Below are positions 1-9,311 of a stretch of 64,000 nt of DNA, piece after piece. The stretch is from Luteibacter jiangsuensis (lineage in GTDB: Bacteria > Pseudomonadota > Gammaproteobacteria > Xanthomonadales > Rhodanobacteraceae): positions 372,001 to 436,000 of the forward strand of contig NZ_JAAQQR010000002.1 of NCBI RefSeq assembly GCF_011742555.1, in the 5' to 3' direction. Made by a program: the position numbers and the translations under genes. Numbering within the stretch: the stretch's first letter is position 1; each line of letters starts with the position of its first letter. The notes under the pieces are model-generated. The model was not told where the DNA came from, searched no databases, and saw only the letters and a list, made by a program, of their open reading frames with translations.

Positions 1-1976
1 TCAATTCGATTCCGATCGCCGCGATCGATCACATCGAGGTGCTGCGCGACGGTGCCGCGGCACAGTACGGCTCCGACGCCATCGCCGGCGTGATCAACGT
101 GGTGCTCAAGCGGGGCGGCGCCGCGGGCGGCAACGACATCACCGCCAGCGGCGGCATCATGGACAAGGGTGACGGCGCGCAGAACGGCGTGCAGGGCAGC
201 CTGGGCGTGCCGCTCGGCGGTCCGGAAGGCAACGCGCCCGGCTGGATGCGCGTGGCGTGGAACTACCAGAACACCATGAACACCAACCGCGCGGAGAACC
301 GCGACCGGTCGACCACGCTCGCCGGCGCCCCGAACCCCTCCGGCATACCGTACGAGCGTTACGGCGACCCGGCCGTGAAGACATACCAGCTGCTGCTCAA
401 CTTCGGCTACGACATCGCGCACGGCGTCGAGCTGTATGGCTACCTCAACGGCAGCAGGCGCGACGTCACCTCCAACGGCTATTACCGCGCCTACGATTCG
501 GCGCGCAATGTCCCTGAGATCTACCCGAACGGCTTTCTTCCGCAGATCGTCAATCACAGCAACGACATCGCGGCGGTGCTGGGCGTGCGTGGCACGACGG
601 ACGGCGGCTGGCACTGGGATTTCTCGGCGGATCACGGCGAGAACAACCTGGCATTCGACATCGCCAACAGCGTCAATACCAACCTCTACTACACGCAAGG
701 CTATTCGCCGACGTATTTCAATGCCGGCACGTTCCGCAACAAGCAAAGTGTGGCCAACCTGGACCTGAGCAAGGACGTGCACGTCGGCTTCCTGCCCAAT
801 CCCGTGACCGTGGCGTTCGGCGCCGAATACCGCAAGGAGACCTATGACATCGAGTCCGGCGACCCGGACTCCTACTTCTTCGATCCCAACACACTGATTC
901 CCGGCACCGACACGCCTTACGCTGGCGGCTCGCAGGTGTTTCCAGGCCTGACACCCGAGGTGGCCGGCAGCTTCGGACGGCATAGCCAGGCGGCGTACGT
1001 CGATCTGGAAACCGACGTGACGTCCAAGCTTTCCGCGGGCCTGGCCGGCCGCTACGAGCACTACAGCGACGCCGGCTCCACGCGCTCGGGCAAGTTGTCG
1101 GCACGCTATCAGTTCACCGATACGTTCGCCCTGCGCGCCACGGCTTCCAACGGCTTTCGCGCCCCGTCGCTGGCACAGCAGAACTATGAGTCGGTCGTGA
1201 CGCTGATCCAGAACGGCACGCTCGCGCAGATCGGCACGTATCGCACGTCGGACCCGGTGGCGATCGAGCTCGGCGCCAAGCCCTTGAAGCCGGAGAAATC
1301 GACCAATTATGGTCTGGGCGCGGTGTGGCAGCCATGGAGCAATTTCAGCGCGACGCTCGACCTGTATCAGATCCGTGTCGCCCACGCGATCCTGTATTCG
1401 GATCAGATCGCGGTGGACATCCCGAACAGCCAGGTCACCGGCGCGCAGTTCTTCGTCAACGGCGCCACCACGCGCACCCGCGGTGCCGACCTGATCGCCG
1501 CCTACCGGATGGATCTGGCCGACTGGGGAAGGCTCAACTTCACGGCCAGCGGCAACTACAACAAGACCAAGGTGCTCGAAGTCTCCACGCCGGCGTTCGG
1601 CCGCGCCAGCGAAGGGCTGCTCACTTCGTCCACGCCACGAACCAAGTATGTGTTCGGCGGCGATTGGGAACTGAAGGGATTCGGTCTGCATGCGAACCTC
1701 ACACGGTACGGCTCGGTGATCCGGCGCGGCGACGCCGACGACGGCAGCCAGGACCAGAAGTTCGCCGCACGCTGGCTGCTCGACCTTTCCGGCCGGTACG
1801 CCTGGGACGCGTGGACCTTCACCCTGGGCGTGGACAACGTGACCAATCAGTATCCGACCAAGGCCTCGCTGGCGAACGTGTACGAGGACCGCGCGGATGG
1901 CCTGCAGTACTCCGCGCTGTCGCCCTTCGGCTTCAACGGCCGCTACTGGTACGGCAAGGTCGCCTACCGCTTCTGA
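1..1976 (+). CDS. TonB-dependent outer-membrane receptor (5' end outside window)
   Basis: This is the carboxy-terminal part of a TonB-dependent receptor, an outer-membrane beta-barrel that imports a ligand using TonB energy. The reading frame is open from base 3, so the true start lies upstream. The first visible residues are end-of-plug sequence (IDHIEVLRDGAAAQYGSDAI, followed by an AGVINVVLKR-like stretch). About 600 residues rich in alternating aromatic strands follow, ending in the typical outer-membrane C-terminus (...WYGKVAYRF, last residue Phe). The ligand cannot be told from sequence. It lies 82 bp upstream of the amine-oxidase operon on the same strand, so a shared substrate is possible but unproven. 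Confidence 0.93.
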   Translation, partial: NSIPIAAIDHIEVLRDGAAAQYGSDAIAGVINVVLKRGGAAGGNDITASGGIMDKGDGAQNGVQGSLGVPLGGPEGNAPGWMRVAWNYQNTMNTNRAENRDRSTTLAGAPNPSGIPYERYGDPAVKTYQLLLNFGYDIAHGVELYGYLNGSRRDVTSNGYYRAYDSARNVPEIYPNGFLPQIVNHSNDIAAVLGVRGTTDGGWHWDFSADHGENNLAFDIANSVNTNLYYTQGYSPTYFNAGTFRNKQSVANLDLSKDVHVGFLPNPVTVAFGAEYRKETYDIESGDPDSYFFDPNTLIPGTDTPYAGGSQVFPGLTPEVAGSFGRHSQAAYVDLETDVTSKLSAGLAGRYEHYSDAGSTRSGKLSARYQFTDTFALRATASNGFRAPSLAQQNYESVVTLIQNGTLAQIGTYRTSDPVAIELGAKPLKPEKSTNYGLGAVWQPWSNFSATLDLYQIRVAHAILYSDQIAVDIPNSQVTGAQFFVNGATTRTRGADLIAAYRMDLADWGRLNFTASGNYNKTKVLEVSTPAFGRASEGLLTSSTPRTKYVFGGDWELKGFGLHANLTRYGSVIRRGDADDGSQDQKFAARWLLDLSGRYAWDAWTFTLGVDNVTNQYPTKASLANVYEDRADGLQYSALSPFGFNGRYWYGKVAYRF

Positions 1977-1982
1977 CGACGC

Positions 1983-2010
1983 CCCCTCCGCGCTTGCGCG
2001 CGCGGAGGGG
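1983..2010 (+). terminator. GC-rich hairpin after the TonB receptor gene
   Basis: An 11-bp perfect stem (arms 1983-1993 and 2000-2010) starts 7 bases after the receptor stop codon. No T-run follows, so it could be a weak terminator, an mRNA-stabilising hairpin, or an attenuator before the oxidase operon. Confidence 0.45.
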
Positions 2011-2058
2011 CGATGAGCTGCCTTCGCGGCATTCCGTAATCAAGGTCAGAGGTAAGCG

Positions 2059-3678
2059 ATGCACGACGAGGTTTCTTCGCGCGCGGCCGATGTCCCGCGC
2101 AGCATGAGGCGGCGCGACCTGCTGCGCATGATTGGCGCCACTGCCGGCGGCGCAGCGATGTACCAGGCCATGAGCAGCCTGGGTCTCGCGACCGAGTCGC
2201 CGTTTCGCGGCACGCCGACGTTGCACGGTGCACCGCGTGGCGCGTCGGTCCTCGTGCTCGGAGCCGGCATCGCGGGCATGGTGGCCGCCTACGAACTGCG
2301 CCAGGCCGGATACCAGGTGCAGGTGCTCGAGTACAACCGCCGCCCCGGTGGTCGCAACTGGTCATTGCGCGGCGGCGACAGCTTTACCGAACTCGGCGGA
2401 TTCACCCAGCACTGCCGGTTCGACGACGGGCTGTATCTCAATCCCGGCCCGTGGCGCCTGCCCTATCACCATCGCGGCATCCTGTCGTATTGCAAGAAGC
2501 TCGGCGTGGCGCTGGAGCCCTTCGTGCAGGTGAACTACAACGCCTACCTGCACAGCGCGGATGCGTTCGGCGGCAAGCCGCAGCGCTACCGCGAGATCCA
2601 TGCCGACTACCGCGGCCACGTCGCTGAACTGCTGGCCAAGAGCACACAGCAGGGACAGCTGGACCAGAGCGTGAGCAAGGAGGACCAGGAACGCTTGCTG
2701 GAATCGCTGCGGCAATGGGGCGCACTGGACAAGCGCTTCGTCTACACACGCGGCGAGGCCAGCAGCAACCGTCGCGGCTACGATCGCGATGCGGGTGGCG
2801 GCCTGACCGCCAAACCGTTACCTTCCACACCGCTGCAACTGAAGGACGTGCTCGGGTCGCGCCTGTGGCAACACCTTGTGGACAGCGAGATCTACGAGTT
2901 CCAGACCACGCTGTTCCAGCCGGTCGGCGGGATGGGCCGGATCGGCGAAGCGTTTGGCCGCGAGCTGAAAGGCGTGATCCGCTACGGTGCCAAGGTCACT
3001 GCCATCCTTCAGGACGAACGTGGCGTAAGCGTGACCTACGAAGACGCCGACATCCCAGGCGCCACGCAGACGGCCAGCGCACAGTGGTGCGTATGCACCA
3101 TCCCGCTGTCGATCCTCGGTCAGCTGCCGCTCAACGTGTCGCCCGCGATGGCCGACGCCATCGCCGCGGTACCGTATGCCGCTTCGGTCAAAGTGGGCCT
3201 GCAGTTCAAGCGTCGCTTCTGGGAAGAAGACGAGCAGATCTACGGAGGCATGACCTATACCGATCTGCCGATCGCCAACATCAGCTATCCCAGCACGGGT
3301 TTCCATGGCGGTAAGGGTGTGCTGCTGGGCGCTTATATGTGGGGCAAGGACGCCTATGAGTTCACGGCGATGGCGCCGGAGGAACGTGTGCGCAAGGCCG
3401 TCGAGTACGGCAGCCGCATCCATCCGCAGTACCGCGAGGAGTTCGAGAACGGGATTGCCGTGGGGTGGCATCGCTCCCCGTTCACCCTGGGTTGCTTCGC
3501 TGCGTGGTCCGACGACATGCGCGAGCGTCATTACGACAACCTCTGCCGTCTGGACGGCCGTATCGTGCTAGCGGGCGAGCACGCATCCTATCTGCCGGCC
3601 TGGCAGGAAGGTGCAGTGACGTCGGCGCTCGACGCGATCGAACGTCTCCATCGGCGCGCAACAGGAGGCATCGTATGA
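2059..3678 (+). CDS. Tat-exported FAD-dependent amine / L-amino-acid oxidase family protein
   Basis: A 539-residue flavoprotein of the amine-oxidase superfamily. A twin-arginine signal (RRRDLLRMIG, residues 17-26) is followed by a hydrophobic Ala/Gly stretch, predicting export of the folded FAD enzyme. The FAD-binding GAGIAGMVAAYE motif lies near residue 75 with PGGRNW after it, and the C-terminal FAD motif reads GEHASYLPAWQEGA, as in L-amino-acid and flavin monoamine oxidases. Such enzymes oxidise an amine to an imine. The ATG at 2059 has GAGGT upstream. It overlaps the next gene, a c-type cytochrome, by 4 bp (ATGA), and an exported RidA follows. Inference: it may act as a periplasmic dehydrogenase that passes electrons to the cytochrome rather than to oxygen. 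The substrate is unknown. Confidence 0.88.
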   Translation: MHDEVSSRAADVPRSMRRRDLLRMIGATAGGAAMYQAMSSLGLATESPFRGTPTLHGAPRGASVLVLGAGIAGMVAAYELRQAGYQVQVLEYNRRPGGRNWSLRGGDSFTELGGFTQHCRFDDGLYLNPGPWRLPYHHRGILSYCKKLGVALEPFVQVNYNAYLHSADAFGGKPQRYREIHADYRGHVAELLAKSTQQGQLDQSVSKEDQERLLESLRQWGALDKRFVYTRGEASSNRRGYDRDAGGGLTAKPLPSTPLQLKDVLGSRLWQHLVDSEIYEFQTTLFQPVGGMGRIGEAFGRELKGVIRYGAKVTAILQDERGVSVTYEDADIPGATQTASAQWCVCTIPLSILGQLPLNVSPAMADAIAAVPYAASVKVGLQFKRRFWEEDEQIYGGMTYTDLPIANISYPSTGFHGGKGVLLGAYMWGKDAYEFTAMAPEERVRKAVEYGSRIHPQYREEFENGIAVGWHRSPFTLGCFAAWSDDMRERHYDNLCRLDGRIVLAGEHASYLPAWQEGAVTSALDAIERLHRRATGGIV

Positions 3679-4121
3679 ACCGATACGCAAGACGCATCGC
3701 ACTCGCGCCGACCTGTGTCTTCCTTCTGCTCGTCGCAAGCGTTGCAGGTGCGCAGTCCTCCGACAATGCCGGCCATGCCGGTGGACGCTTCGCCGCTGTC
3801 GATGGCGAGGCGGTCTATCGCGGCATCTGCCAGGGCTGCCATATGCCCGATGCCAGGGGCGCACAAGGCGCGGGCACCTACCCGGCGCTGGCCGGCAATC
3901 CCCGGCTGGTGTCGCCGCAGTACATGGCGGCCGTGATCCTCCACGGTCGGCGCGACATGCCTTCGTTCAAGCCCGCTGCGGAAGACGAAGATCGCTTCGT
4001 ACTCGGTGTCGGCCTCAGCGACGCGCAGATTGCCGACGTGATCAATTACATCCGCACGCACTTCGGCAACCACTACACCGACCGCATCAGCGCCGACGAC
4101 GTCGCCGCGATGCATCGGTGA
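3675..4121 (+). CDS. Secreted small c-type cytochrome
   Basis: A 148-residue protein with a Sec signal peptide (MNRYARRIALAPTCVFLLLV...GAQ) and one haem-binding CQGCH motif near residue 56. A Met in DMPSF is a plausible sixth ligand. The C-terminal helix (ADVINYIRTHFGNHY) is typical of class I monohaem cytochromes. The start ATG overlaps the oxidase stop by 4 bp and has AGGAGG at about 3663-3668 inside the oxidase gene, so the two are translationally coupled. Its position directly after a Tat-exported flavoenzyme suggests it accepts electrons from that enzyme; this is inference from context. Confidence 0.9.
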   Translation: MNRYARRIALAPTCVFLLLVASVAGAQSSDNAGHAGGRFAAVDGEAVYRGICQGCHMPDARGAQGAGTYPALAGNPRLVSPQYMAAVILHGRRDMPSFKPAAEDEDRFVLGVGLSDAQIADVINYIRTHFGNHYTDRISADDVAAMHR

Positions 4122-4145
4122 CAACGTTTCGTCACAGGAGGCCCT

Positions 4146-4643
4146 ATGCACAAGCGATTCCGCCACGCCTTATTGCTCGCCCTGCTGACTGCCACCGCGA
4201 CGGCGCAGGGCCAGGAAGTAAAGCGCTACAAGATTCCGGACAGCGATTTCCCCATTTCCGCCGCGGTCGAAATACCGGCCGGCAAGGCGACCGTCTACGT
4301 CAGCGGCAATGTGCCGCCCGTGGTCGATGCAAAGGCAGCGAAGGATTCCGTAGCCGCCTACGGCGACACCAGAACGCAGACCGTGGGCGTGCTCACCGCC
4401 ATCGACAAACAGCTGAAAGGCATGGGCCTGGGGCTCGGCGACGTCGTGAAGATGCAAGTCTTCCTGGTCGGCGACGAAGCCCACGGCGGGCGAATGGATT
4501 TCGCCGGCTTCATGGCGGGCTATCGCCAGTTCTTCGGGACGAAGGAGCAGCCGAAGCTGCCTGCGCGCTCGGCGTTTCAGGTTGCGGCGCTGGGCAACCC
4601 GGGGTATCGGGTGGAGATCGAGGTGATTGCGGTACGGCCTTGA
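4146..4643 (+). CDS. RidA/YjgF family protein with signal peptide
   Basis: A 165-residue RidA (YjgF/YER057c/UK114) family protein. Family members hydrolyse reactive enamine/imine intermediates released by amine-transforming enzymes. Most are cytosolic and near 130 residues. This one has an N-terminal Sec signal (MHKRFRHALLLALLTATATAQG), predicting a periplasmic form. The C-terminal region (KLPARSAFQVAALGNPGYRVEIEVIAV) contains the conserved Arg and the end-strand motif. AGGAGG lies 5-10 bases before the ATG. It follows the cytochrome by 24 bp. An exported RidA beside an exported imine-forming oxidase fits the imine-clearing role well. Confidence 0.88.
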   Translation: MHKRFRHALLLALLTATATAQGQEVKRYKIPDSDFPISAAVEIPAGKATVYVSGNVPPVVDAKAAKDSVAAYGDTRTQTVGVLTAIDKQLKGMGLGLGDVVKMQVFLVGDEAHGGRMDFAGFMAGYRQFFGTKEQPKLPARSAFQVAALGNPGYRVEIEVIAVRP

Positions 4644-4743
4644 GTTGAGTTCCGGCTGCGCGATCGCCCAGAAGGAGATGTCCTCTTCGACCAGGCGTCT
4701 CGGAACGCCGGCGCGGGGCGCCATCGTCCCTTCTGCCAAAGAA

Positions 4744-4767
4744 AAACCCCCGACGCATCGGGGGTTT
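4744..4767 (-). terminator. Intrinsic terminator of ssb (probably bidirectional)
   Basis: A 10-bp perfect stem (4744-4753 and 4758-4767, loop CGCA). Read on the minus strand it ends in a run of T. It lies 38 bp beyond the ssb stop and about 100 bp past the ridA-like stop, so it could also stop plus-strand transcription. Confidence 0.8.
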
Positions 4768-4805
4768 CTGGATCGAAGCCGGAGAGGGACGCTCCAAGGT
4801 CCGAC

Positions 4806-5405
4806 TTAGAACGGAATATCGTCGTCGTCGAAACCTTCATTGACGGGCGGGGCCGAGCGCTGCGGTGCATTGCCGCCGCGCGACTGGCCGTAGTCGTCGC
4901 CGCCGCGCGAGCCGCCGGCGTAGCCGCTGCGCTGCTGGCCGCCACCGCTGTTCCAGTTGCCGCCACCACCGCCGCCCTGGCCACCCTGGCCGCCGGAGAA
5001 ATTGCCGCGCGACTGCTGCGGACGGCCGCCACCCTGGCCGCCGGCGAAGCCGCCGCCTTCACCGCCGCCCTGTCCGCCGAGCATCTGCATCTCGTTGGCG
5101 ATGATGTCGGTGGAGTAGCGCTCGATGCCGTCCTTGTCGGTGTACTTGTCGGTGCGCAACGAGCCTTCGATGTAGACCTGGCGGCCCTTTTTCAGGTATT
5201 CGCCGGCGATTTCCGCGAGCTTGCCGAACAGCTTCACGCGATGCCACTCGGTGCGTTCCTGCTTTTCGCCGCTCTGCTTGTCGGTCCAGGCTTCGGACGT
5301 GGCGATGCGCAAGGACGTGATCGCCGTGCCGCTGCCGGTGTAGCGGGTTTCCGGATCCGCGCCGAGGTTCCCGACGATGATGACCTTGTTGATGCCGCGT
5401 GCCAT
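4806..5405 (-). CDS. ssb: Single-stranded DNA-binding protein
   Basis: A 199-residue SSB. The N-terminal OB fold ([22 protein letters not shown]...) covers about residues 1-110 and binds ssDNA as a homotetramer. A long Gly/Gln/Arg-rich disordered linker follows. The acidic tip DDDDIPF is the docking site for replication and repair partners. The start ATG has GAGGT upstream. The gene stands alone with its own terminator. The repetitive Gly-rich linker explains the long spurious ORFs on the other strand. Confidence 0.97.
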   Translation of the reverse strand: MARGINKVIIVGNLGADPETRYTGSGTAITSLRIATSEAWTDKQSGEKQERTEWHRVKLFGKLAEIAGEYLKKGRQVYIEGSLRTDKYTDKDGIERYSTDIIANEMQMLGGQGGGEGGGFAGGQGGGRPQQSRGNFSGGQGGQGGGGGGNWNSGGGQQRSGYAGGSRGGDDYGQSRGGNAPQRSAPPVNEGFDDDDIPF

Positions 5406-5553
5406 GGATTTACCTCGTATGCGTATGCTCGCCCATGATACCGGTGCGCAGGGGGCGCCGGCGGGCGGGACCGGCTAGTTTCGTCGATTGGTCACGCGGC
5501 TTGCAAACCGCGCCTGCGAAGCCCGCCCAACGCGGCGCGTGGGCGCGAAACGC

Positions 5554-6057
5554 TCATTCCCAGCGGATCTGGACCTGGGCCGTGGCGCCCGCGGTCCCTG
5601 GCTGCAATGGGCCTACCCTGACATAGCGCGCCTGGAAGCCCAATTCGGGCGGCCCGCCGGTCCAGGAGAATTCCACCGCCGTGCTGCCGTCCGGCGGCAA
5701 GGGCTGGCCGCTGGCGGAGCGCATCTCGATGGCCACGCCCGTGGCCTCGCCCACAGGGGCGATGAGGCCCGGATGTCCCGGATAAGGCGTGGCGCGCATC
5801 GTGACGACGGCACGCGTCGCGCCGATGCAGTCCCGGCCGCTGAAAGCCGCCCCGCGCCACGGACTGATAGCGCCCGCCCCGGCCAGTTCGCCGGCCGCCA
5901 CGGCGCCAAGGTCGATCCGGATGCGGTCGGCCACCAGGTCGCAGGACGGGGCGATGGAGCCGAGCACATGGAAGTCCAGGCGGTCGTCGGCCCTCACGGC
6001 CAACGCCCCCAGGCAAAGCAGACCGCCGGCCAGACGGCCGGCGACGATCCTATTCAT
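5554..6057 (-). CDS. Minor / tip fimbrial subunit of the chaperone-usher pilus
   Basis: A 167-residue exported protein with signal peptide (MNRIVAGRLAGGLLCLGALAVRA). Two Cys in the mature part could form the disulphide usual in pilins. The C-terminal strand ATAQVQIRWE resembles the donor/acceptor strand of pilus subunits, so I call it a pilus component rather than an unrelated secreted protein. It is the last gene of the operon and overlaps the usher stop region by 4 bp. Sequence is divergent and Ala/Gly/Pro-rich. Tip adhesin versus minor structural subunit cannot be decided. Confidence 0.72.
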   Translation of the reverse strand: MNRIVAGRLAGGLLCLGALAVRADDRLDFHVLGSIAPSCDLVADRIRIDLGAVAAGELAGAGAISPWRGAAFSGRDCIGATRAVVTMRATPYPGHPGLIAPVGEATGVAIEMRSASGQPLPPDGSTAVEFSWTGGPPELGFQARYVRVGPLQPGTAGATAQVQIRWE

Positions 6058-8519
6058 TCACACACTCCTGTGTAGCGGGGACGTGCCGTGGTCGGCGCCG
6101 GTGGATGCAGCCGTAGCGTGCACTGGCCAGCCGCGTCGCCCGCCCAGCGCAGCGTCCATCGGCCGGCGATGTCGTCGGTGCGCAGGAAGATCCTGCCGCC
6201 CTGACCCACCAACCCGACGGAACGTGACGCCGAATCCAGCACCTCGGCCCCGAACGGCACCGGCCGCCCGTCGGCGAAGCGTGCGGTGACGAGCCAGGTC
6301 GTGGCCACGTCGGTCTCGAAAGGCACGCGCACCACAGCGCCCGCCGTGGGCGCGATGCGGCGATGCGTGGACGCGAAGGCGATGTCGAGGGACGTGCCGC
6401 CAGGATCGAGGTCGATGGGGTTCCACCGGTAGGGCATGAGATGCGGCACCACGGCATAGCCGCGCCCGCCGATTCGTGTGCCCGCGCCTGTCGCGACACC
6501 CGCACCCGTCGCGCCCCGTGCATGGACGAGTGCCACCGCGTCGCCGAGACGCTGCGCCGGGGTGACGCCGCCCGCATGGACCACCAGGCCGCCAGATGCG
6601 GAGATCGACGCCGCCCGCACCGCGACCGAGCGGGCGACCGCACCGGTCAGCTCCCCCCACGGCAGGCGCCGCGAGAGCGATGCGTCGACGCCATGGCGTC
6701 CACTCCGATGCCGGGCGAACGCCAGTCCATACTGGGTCGTTCCTTCCGCGCCGGCGATGCCGTGCAGACCGATCCGTGGCGCTCCGGCCCGTGCGCCGGC
6801 GGGCACGGTGGCATACACGGTGGCGCCCGAAGGCGAAAGGCCGAGCGGCATGGACACGCTCAGCTGACCGGTCGCTTCCGACGACCTTCCCGAAGCGTCG
6901 TTGCGCCGCGACCGGCGGAGCGTGAGGTCAACGCTGAGCTGCCTCCAGTGGCGCGCCCAGGAGATCGCTTCGTCGTGCCTGCTGCCAAGGTTTCCGTCAC
7001 TGGCGTGGGACACGCTCACGCCGAGTACACCGCGCCCGGCAAGCTCGCGCTGCATCAGCACGTCGAAGCGCCGGATGGCGTGCCGCCGCGATGCGAACGC
7101 GCTTCGGGATCGCGGTTGGCTTTCATACCCACGCGCAACGCCCACGGATACCAGGGTACTCGTGCCCCAGAGGCGGCCGTGCCGCACACGCCACAGCATG
7201 CCTTGGCCACCCGATGACCATCGCGTGTGCGTGACCTCGGCCGAGACGGTGCCCGCGCGCGTGGGGAGTGCGCTACCCAGCAACAGAGACGCGTTGTCGC
7301 TGGACGCGCGACCACCTGCAAAGGTGGTGACGCCGCGTGCGAACCCACGCCGCCAGCTGCCTTGCACGATGGCCGGGGCCACCCCGCGCGCCACCACCGT
7401 GCGACCGGCACTGAACGCATAGGAGGTGTGGCCTTCGCGCAGGAGTTCGGGCGCCGGGAAATACGGCACGCGAAAGGTGCGAAGCCGCCCTTGCTCCTCG
7501 ATCTCGACCTCGATGTCGCCGCCGCGAGTGGCAGCGTACAGGTCGTCGATATCGAACGGCCCCGGCGGGACGAGAACTTCGCGCAAGACGACGCCGGCCT
7601 GCATCACCCTGACCCTCGCATGGGCAAGGGCGACGCCCTTCACCCGCGGCGCATAGCCGTCGGTGCCGTCGGTAGCCATGCGCATGTCGCTTGCCACGGA
7701 GATGCCGCGCAACCTGACGGGCGAAATCAACTCGCCCGTCAGGGGCAGGTCGCCGACGCGCACGCGCGCCCGCCACACCGCGAGCGAGCGCTCCACGTAC
7801 GTATGGCGATAGCCGTATCGTCCACCGGTCCAGGAACCGGCATGGCGAAGGCGCCACGCCCCGACATTGATGCCTGCATCGCCGGCGGCCAGGAGCGCAG
7901 TGGCGTTCCCGCGCGAGGCCGACGTGTGGCGGGCATTCACCCGCCACGACAGGAGACCGGCAGCGATACCGTCATCCCACTGTTCCGGGGGCACCACGCC
8001 GTCACGACGCCGTGCCATGGCCGCCTGAGGTACCTCGATATCGAGGCGTTGCTCGCCCACGTCGAACCGGGCCGTTGCCGAATCGAGGCGGCGTTCGATC
8101 GGAAGACAGGACGCATCGCCCTCCCGCGGCGTAAGCACCGCCGGATCGACGCCGAAGGCAATCAATTCGTCCCTGGCGATGCATGCGTGTGCGTCCGCAC
8201 GATCGCCCACGGATTCGAATCGAACCGGCCGTCGTGCCTGCCATTCGCCGTTCATTCGGATGTCCACGTGGTAGTTGCCGGGCAGGACAGGATTGCCGCG
8301 AGAAAAACGCGATACGTCGAGCGCAGCCCCGCCGCTCGTCGTGAGGAACGCGCCCTCGAACTCGACCTCGCCGGCATCCTGCGCACGCGCGATGCGAGCC
8401 ACCGTGATGCAGGCACCGAAAAGCTGGCTCGCGAACGTGCGCAAGCCGCGCCCCCGCCGGTAAACGGGTGATGCATCCGTGCGCCACGCCATACGTGCGT
8501 CGCCCGCGTCATCGTTCAA
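6054..8519 (-). CDS. Outer-membrane fimbrial usher (PapC/FimD family)
   Basis: An 821-residue usher, the outer-membrane channel that receives chaperone-subunit complexes and assembles the pilus. The N-terminal domain begins VEFEGAFLTTSGGAALDVSRFSRGN, followed by PGNYHVDIRMNG, a usual usher signature. The middle is a long beta-strand-rich barrel region and the end resembles the PapC C-terminal domain. The ATG at 8519 overlaps the chaperone end by 11 bp; an alternative ATG nine codons later (8492) would give a shorter signal region. Both leaders are only weakly hydrophobic. At 821 residues it is at the short end of the family. Confidence 0.88.
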   Translation of the reverse strand: MNDDAGDARMAWRTDASPVYRRGRGLRTFASQLFGACITVARIARAQDAGEVEFEGAFLTTSGGAALDVSRFSRGNPVLPGNYHVDIRMNGEWQARRPVRFESVGDRADAHACIARDELIAFGVDPAVLTPREGDASCLPIERRLDSATARFDVGEQRLDIEVPQAAMARRRDGVVPPEQWDDGIAAGLLSWRVNARHTSASRGNATALLAAGDAGINVGAWRLRHAGSWTGGRYGYRHTYVERSLAVWRARVRVGDLPLTGELISPVRLRGISVASDMRMATDGTDGYAPRVKGVALAHARVRVMQAGVVLREVLVPPGPFDIDDLYAATRGGDIEVEIEEQGRLRTFRVPYFPAPELLREGHTSYAFSAGRTVVARGVAPAIVQGSWRRGFARGVTTFAGGRASSDNASLLLGSALPTRAGTVSAEVTHTRWSSGGQGMLWRVRHGRLWGTSTLVSVGVARGYESQPRSRSAFASRRHAIRRFDVLMQRELAGRGVLGVSVSHASDGNLGSRHDEAISWARHWRQLSVDLTLRRSRRNDASGRSSEATGQLSVSMPLGLSPSGATVYATVPAGARAGAPRIGLHGIAGAEGTTQYGLAFARHRSGRHGVDASLSRRLPWGELTGAVARSVAVRAASISASGGLVVHAGGVTPAQRLGDAVALVHARGATGAGVATGAGTRIGGRGYAVVPHLMPYRWNPIDLDPGGTSLDIAFASTHRRIAPTAGAVVRVPFETDVATTWLVTARFADGRPVPFGAEVLDSASRSVGLVGQGGRIFLRTDDIAGRWTLRWAGDAAGQCTLRLHPPAPTTARPRYTGVCE

Positions 8520-9240
8520 GTGCCGTCGAACCGGGAATGGGCGCGCCGAAGTCGTTGATGGTCACGAAGTCGACCTTGCCGCCCTGGGCGCCACGCGCGG
8601 TGGCAGGGAGCGGGAAACGCATGGTCGCGCCGGGCGCCACCATGCCACCACGGAGCGTTGCCGTCGCGGAGGCGCCCTTGTCAGGCACCAGTGCCACGGA
8701 ATTGAACGACACGTGGTAAGGCGATGGGTTCTCGACCTTGAGCACCTCGGTGTCGCCATCGCGCTCCAGCTTCCAGCGGAGGGCCGCCGTCGTTCGCACC
8801 GTTGGCGGGGGCATGGCCTCAGGCCGATGAAAGAGCTTGAGGCGATGACGGAACGCGAACTGGAGGACGTTCGCGCCCTGGGTCGTGGTGGGCTTGGGCG
8901 GGATCTCCAGGACATTCAACCAGTAAAGTGCTTCCTTTTCCTTCGGAGCCGCCTCGCCGACATGCACGATCCGCAGGGTATGTGCCTGCCCTGGATCGAT
9001 CCGGAAAGCGGGTGGCGTGATGGCGAACGGCGCGTGCGCCGTGGCCGGCGAGGAGGTCTCGTCGCCGTCGTCGATCCATACCTGCACCAAAGCGGGCTCG
9101 GCGCCCTTGTTCTCCACTTTCAATGAAACGTCGCGCGCCTGCCCTGGAAAGACGACGCGCGTGCCGCCGATGACCACGGCGCCGCGCACCGCTTCGGCGA
9201 GCAGGAGACAGGCCAGGATGGCCAGGACGAGTCGTAGCAT
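8509..9240 (-). CDS. Periplasmic pilus chaperone (PapD/FimC family)
   Basis: A 243-residue PapD-like chaperone. It has a signal peptide (MLRLVLAILACLLLAEAVRG), an N-terminal immunoglobulin-like domain (VVIGGTRVVFPGQARDVSLKVEN), the conserved ALYWLNVLEIPPK segment and a C-terminal domain with KLFHRPEAM. It caps pilus subunits in the periplasm and hands them to the usher. I chose ATG 9240 over the upstream in-frame GTG at 9258 because an AAGGA ribosome site sits at the right distance and the signal peptide then starts cleanly. It overlaps the usher start by 11 bp. Confidence 0.9.
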   Translation of the reverse strand: MLRLVLAILACLLLAEAVRGAVVIGGTRVVFPGQARDVSLKVENKGAEPALVQVWIDDGDETSSPATAHAPFAITPPAFRIDPGQAHTLRIVHVGEAAPKEKEALYWLNVLEIPPKPTTTQGANVLQFAFRHRLKLFHRPEAMPPPTVRTTAALRWKLERDGDTEVLKVENPSPYHVSFNSVALVPDKGASATATLRGGMVAPGATMRFPLPATARGAQGGKVDFVTINDFGAPIPGSTALER

Positions 9241-9311
9241 GACGGTTCCTTTTGTCACGATGACGATGGCCGGACGACGATGCAGCCCGGCCGTTATGCG
9301 TTATCCCCGGC

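Noticed and set aside
5490-5520. Imperfect inverted repeat around CGGCTTGCAAACCGCG upstream of ssb, considered as a tRNA fragment or attachment site
   Set aside because: Too short and imperfect, no cloverleaf can be drawn and no second copy or integrase is seen.
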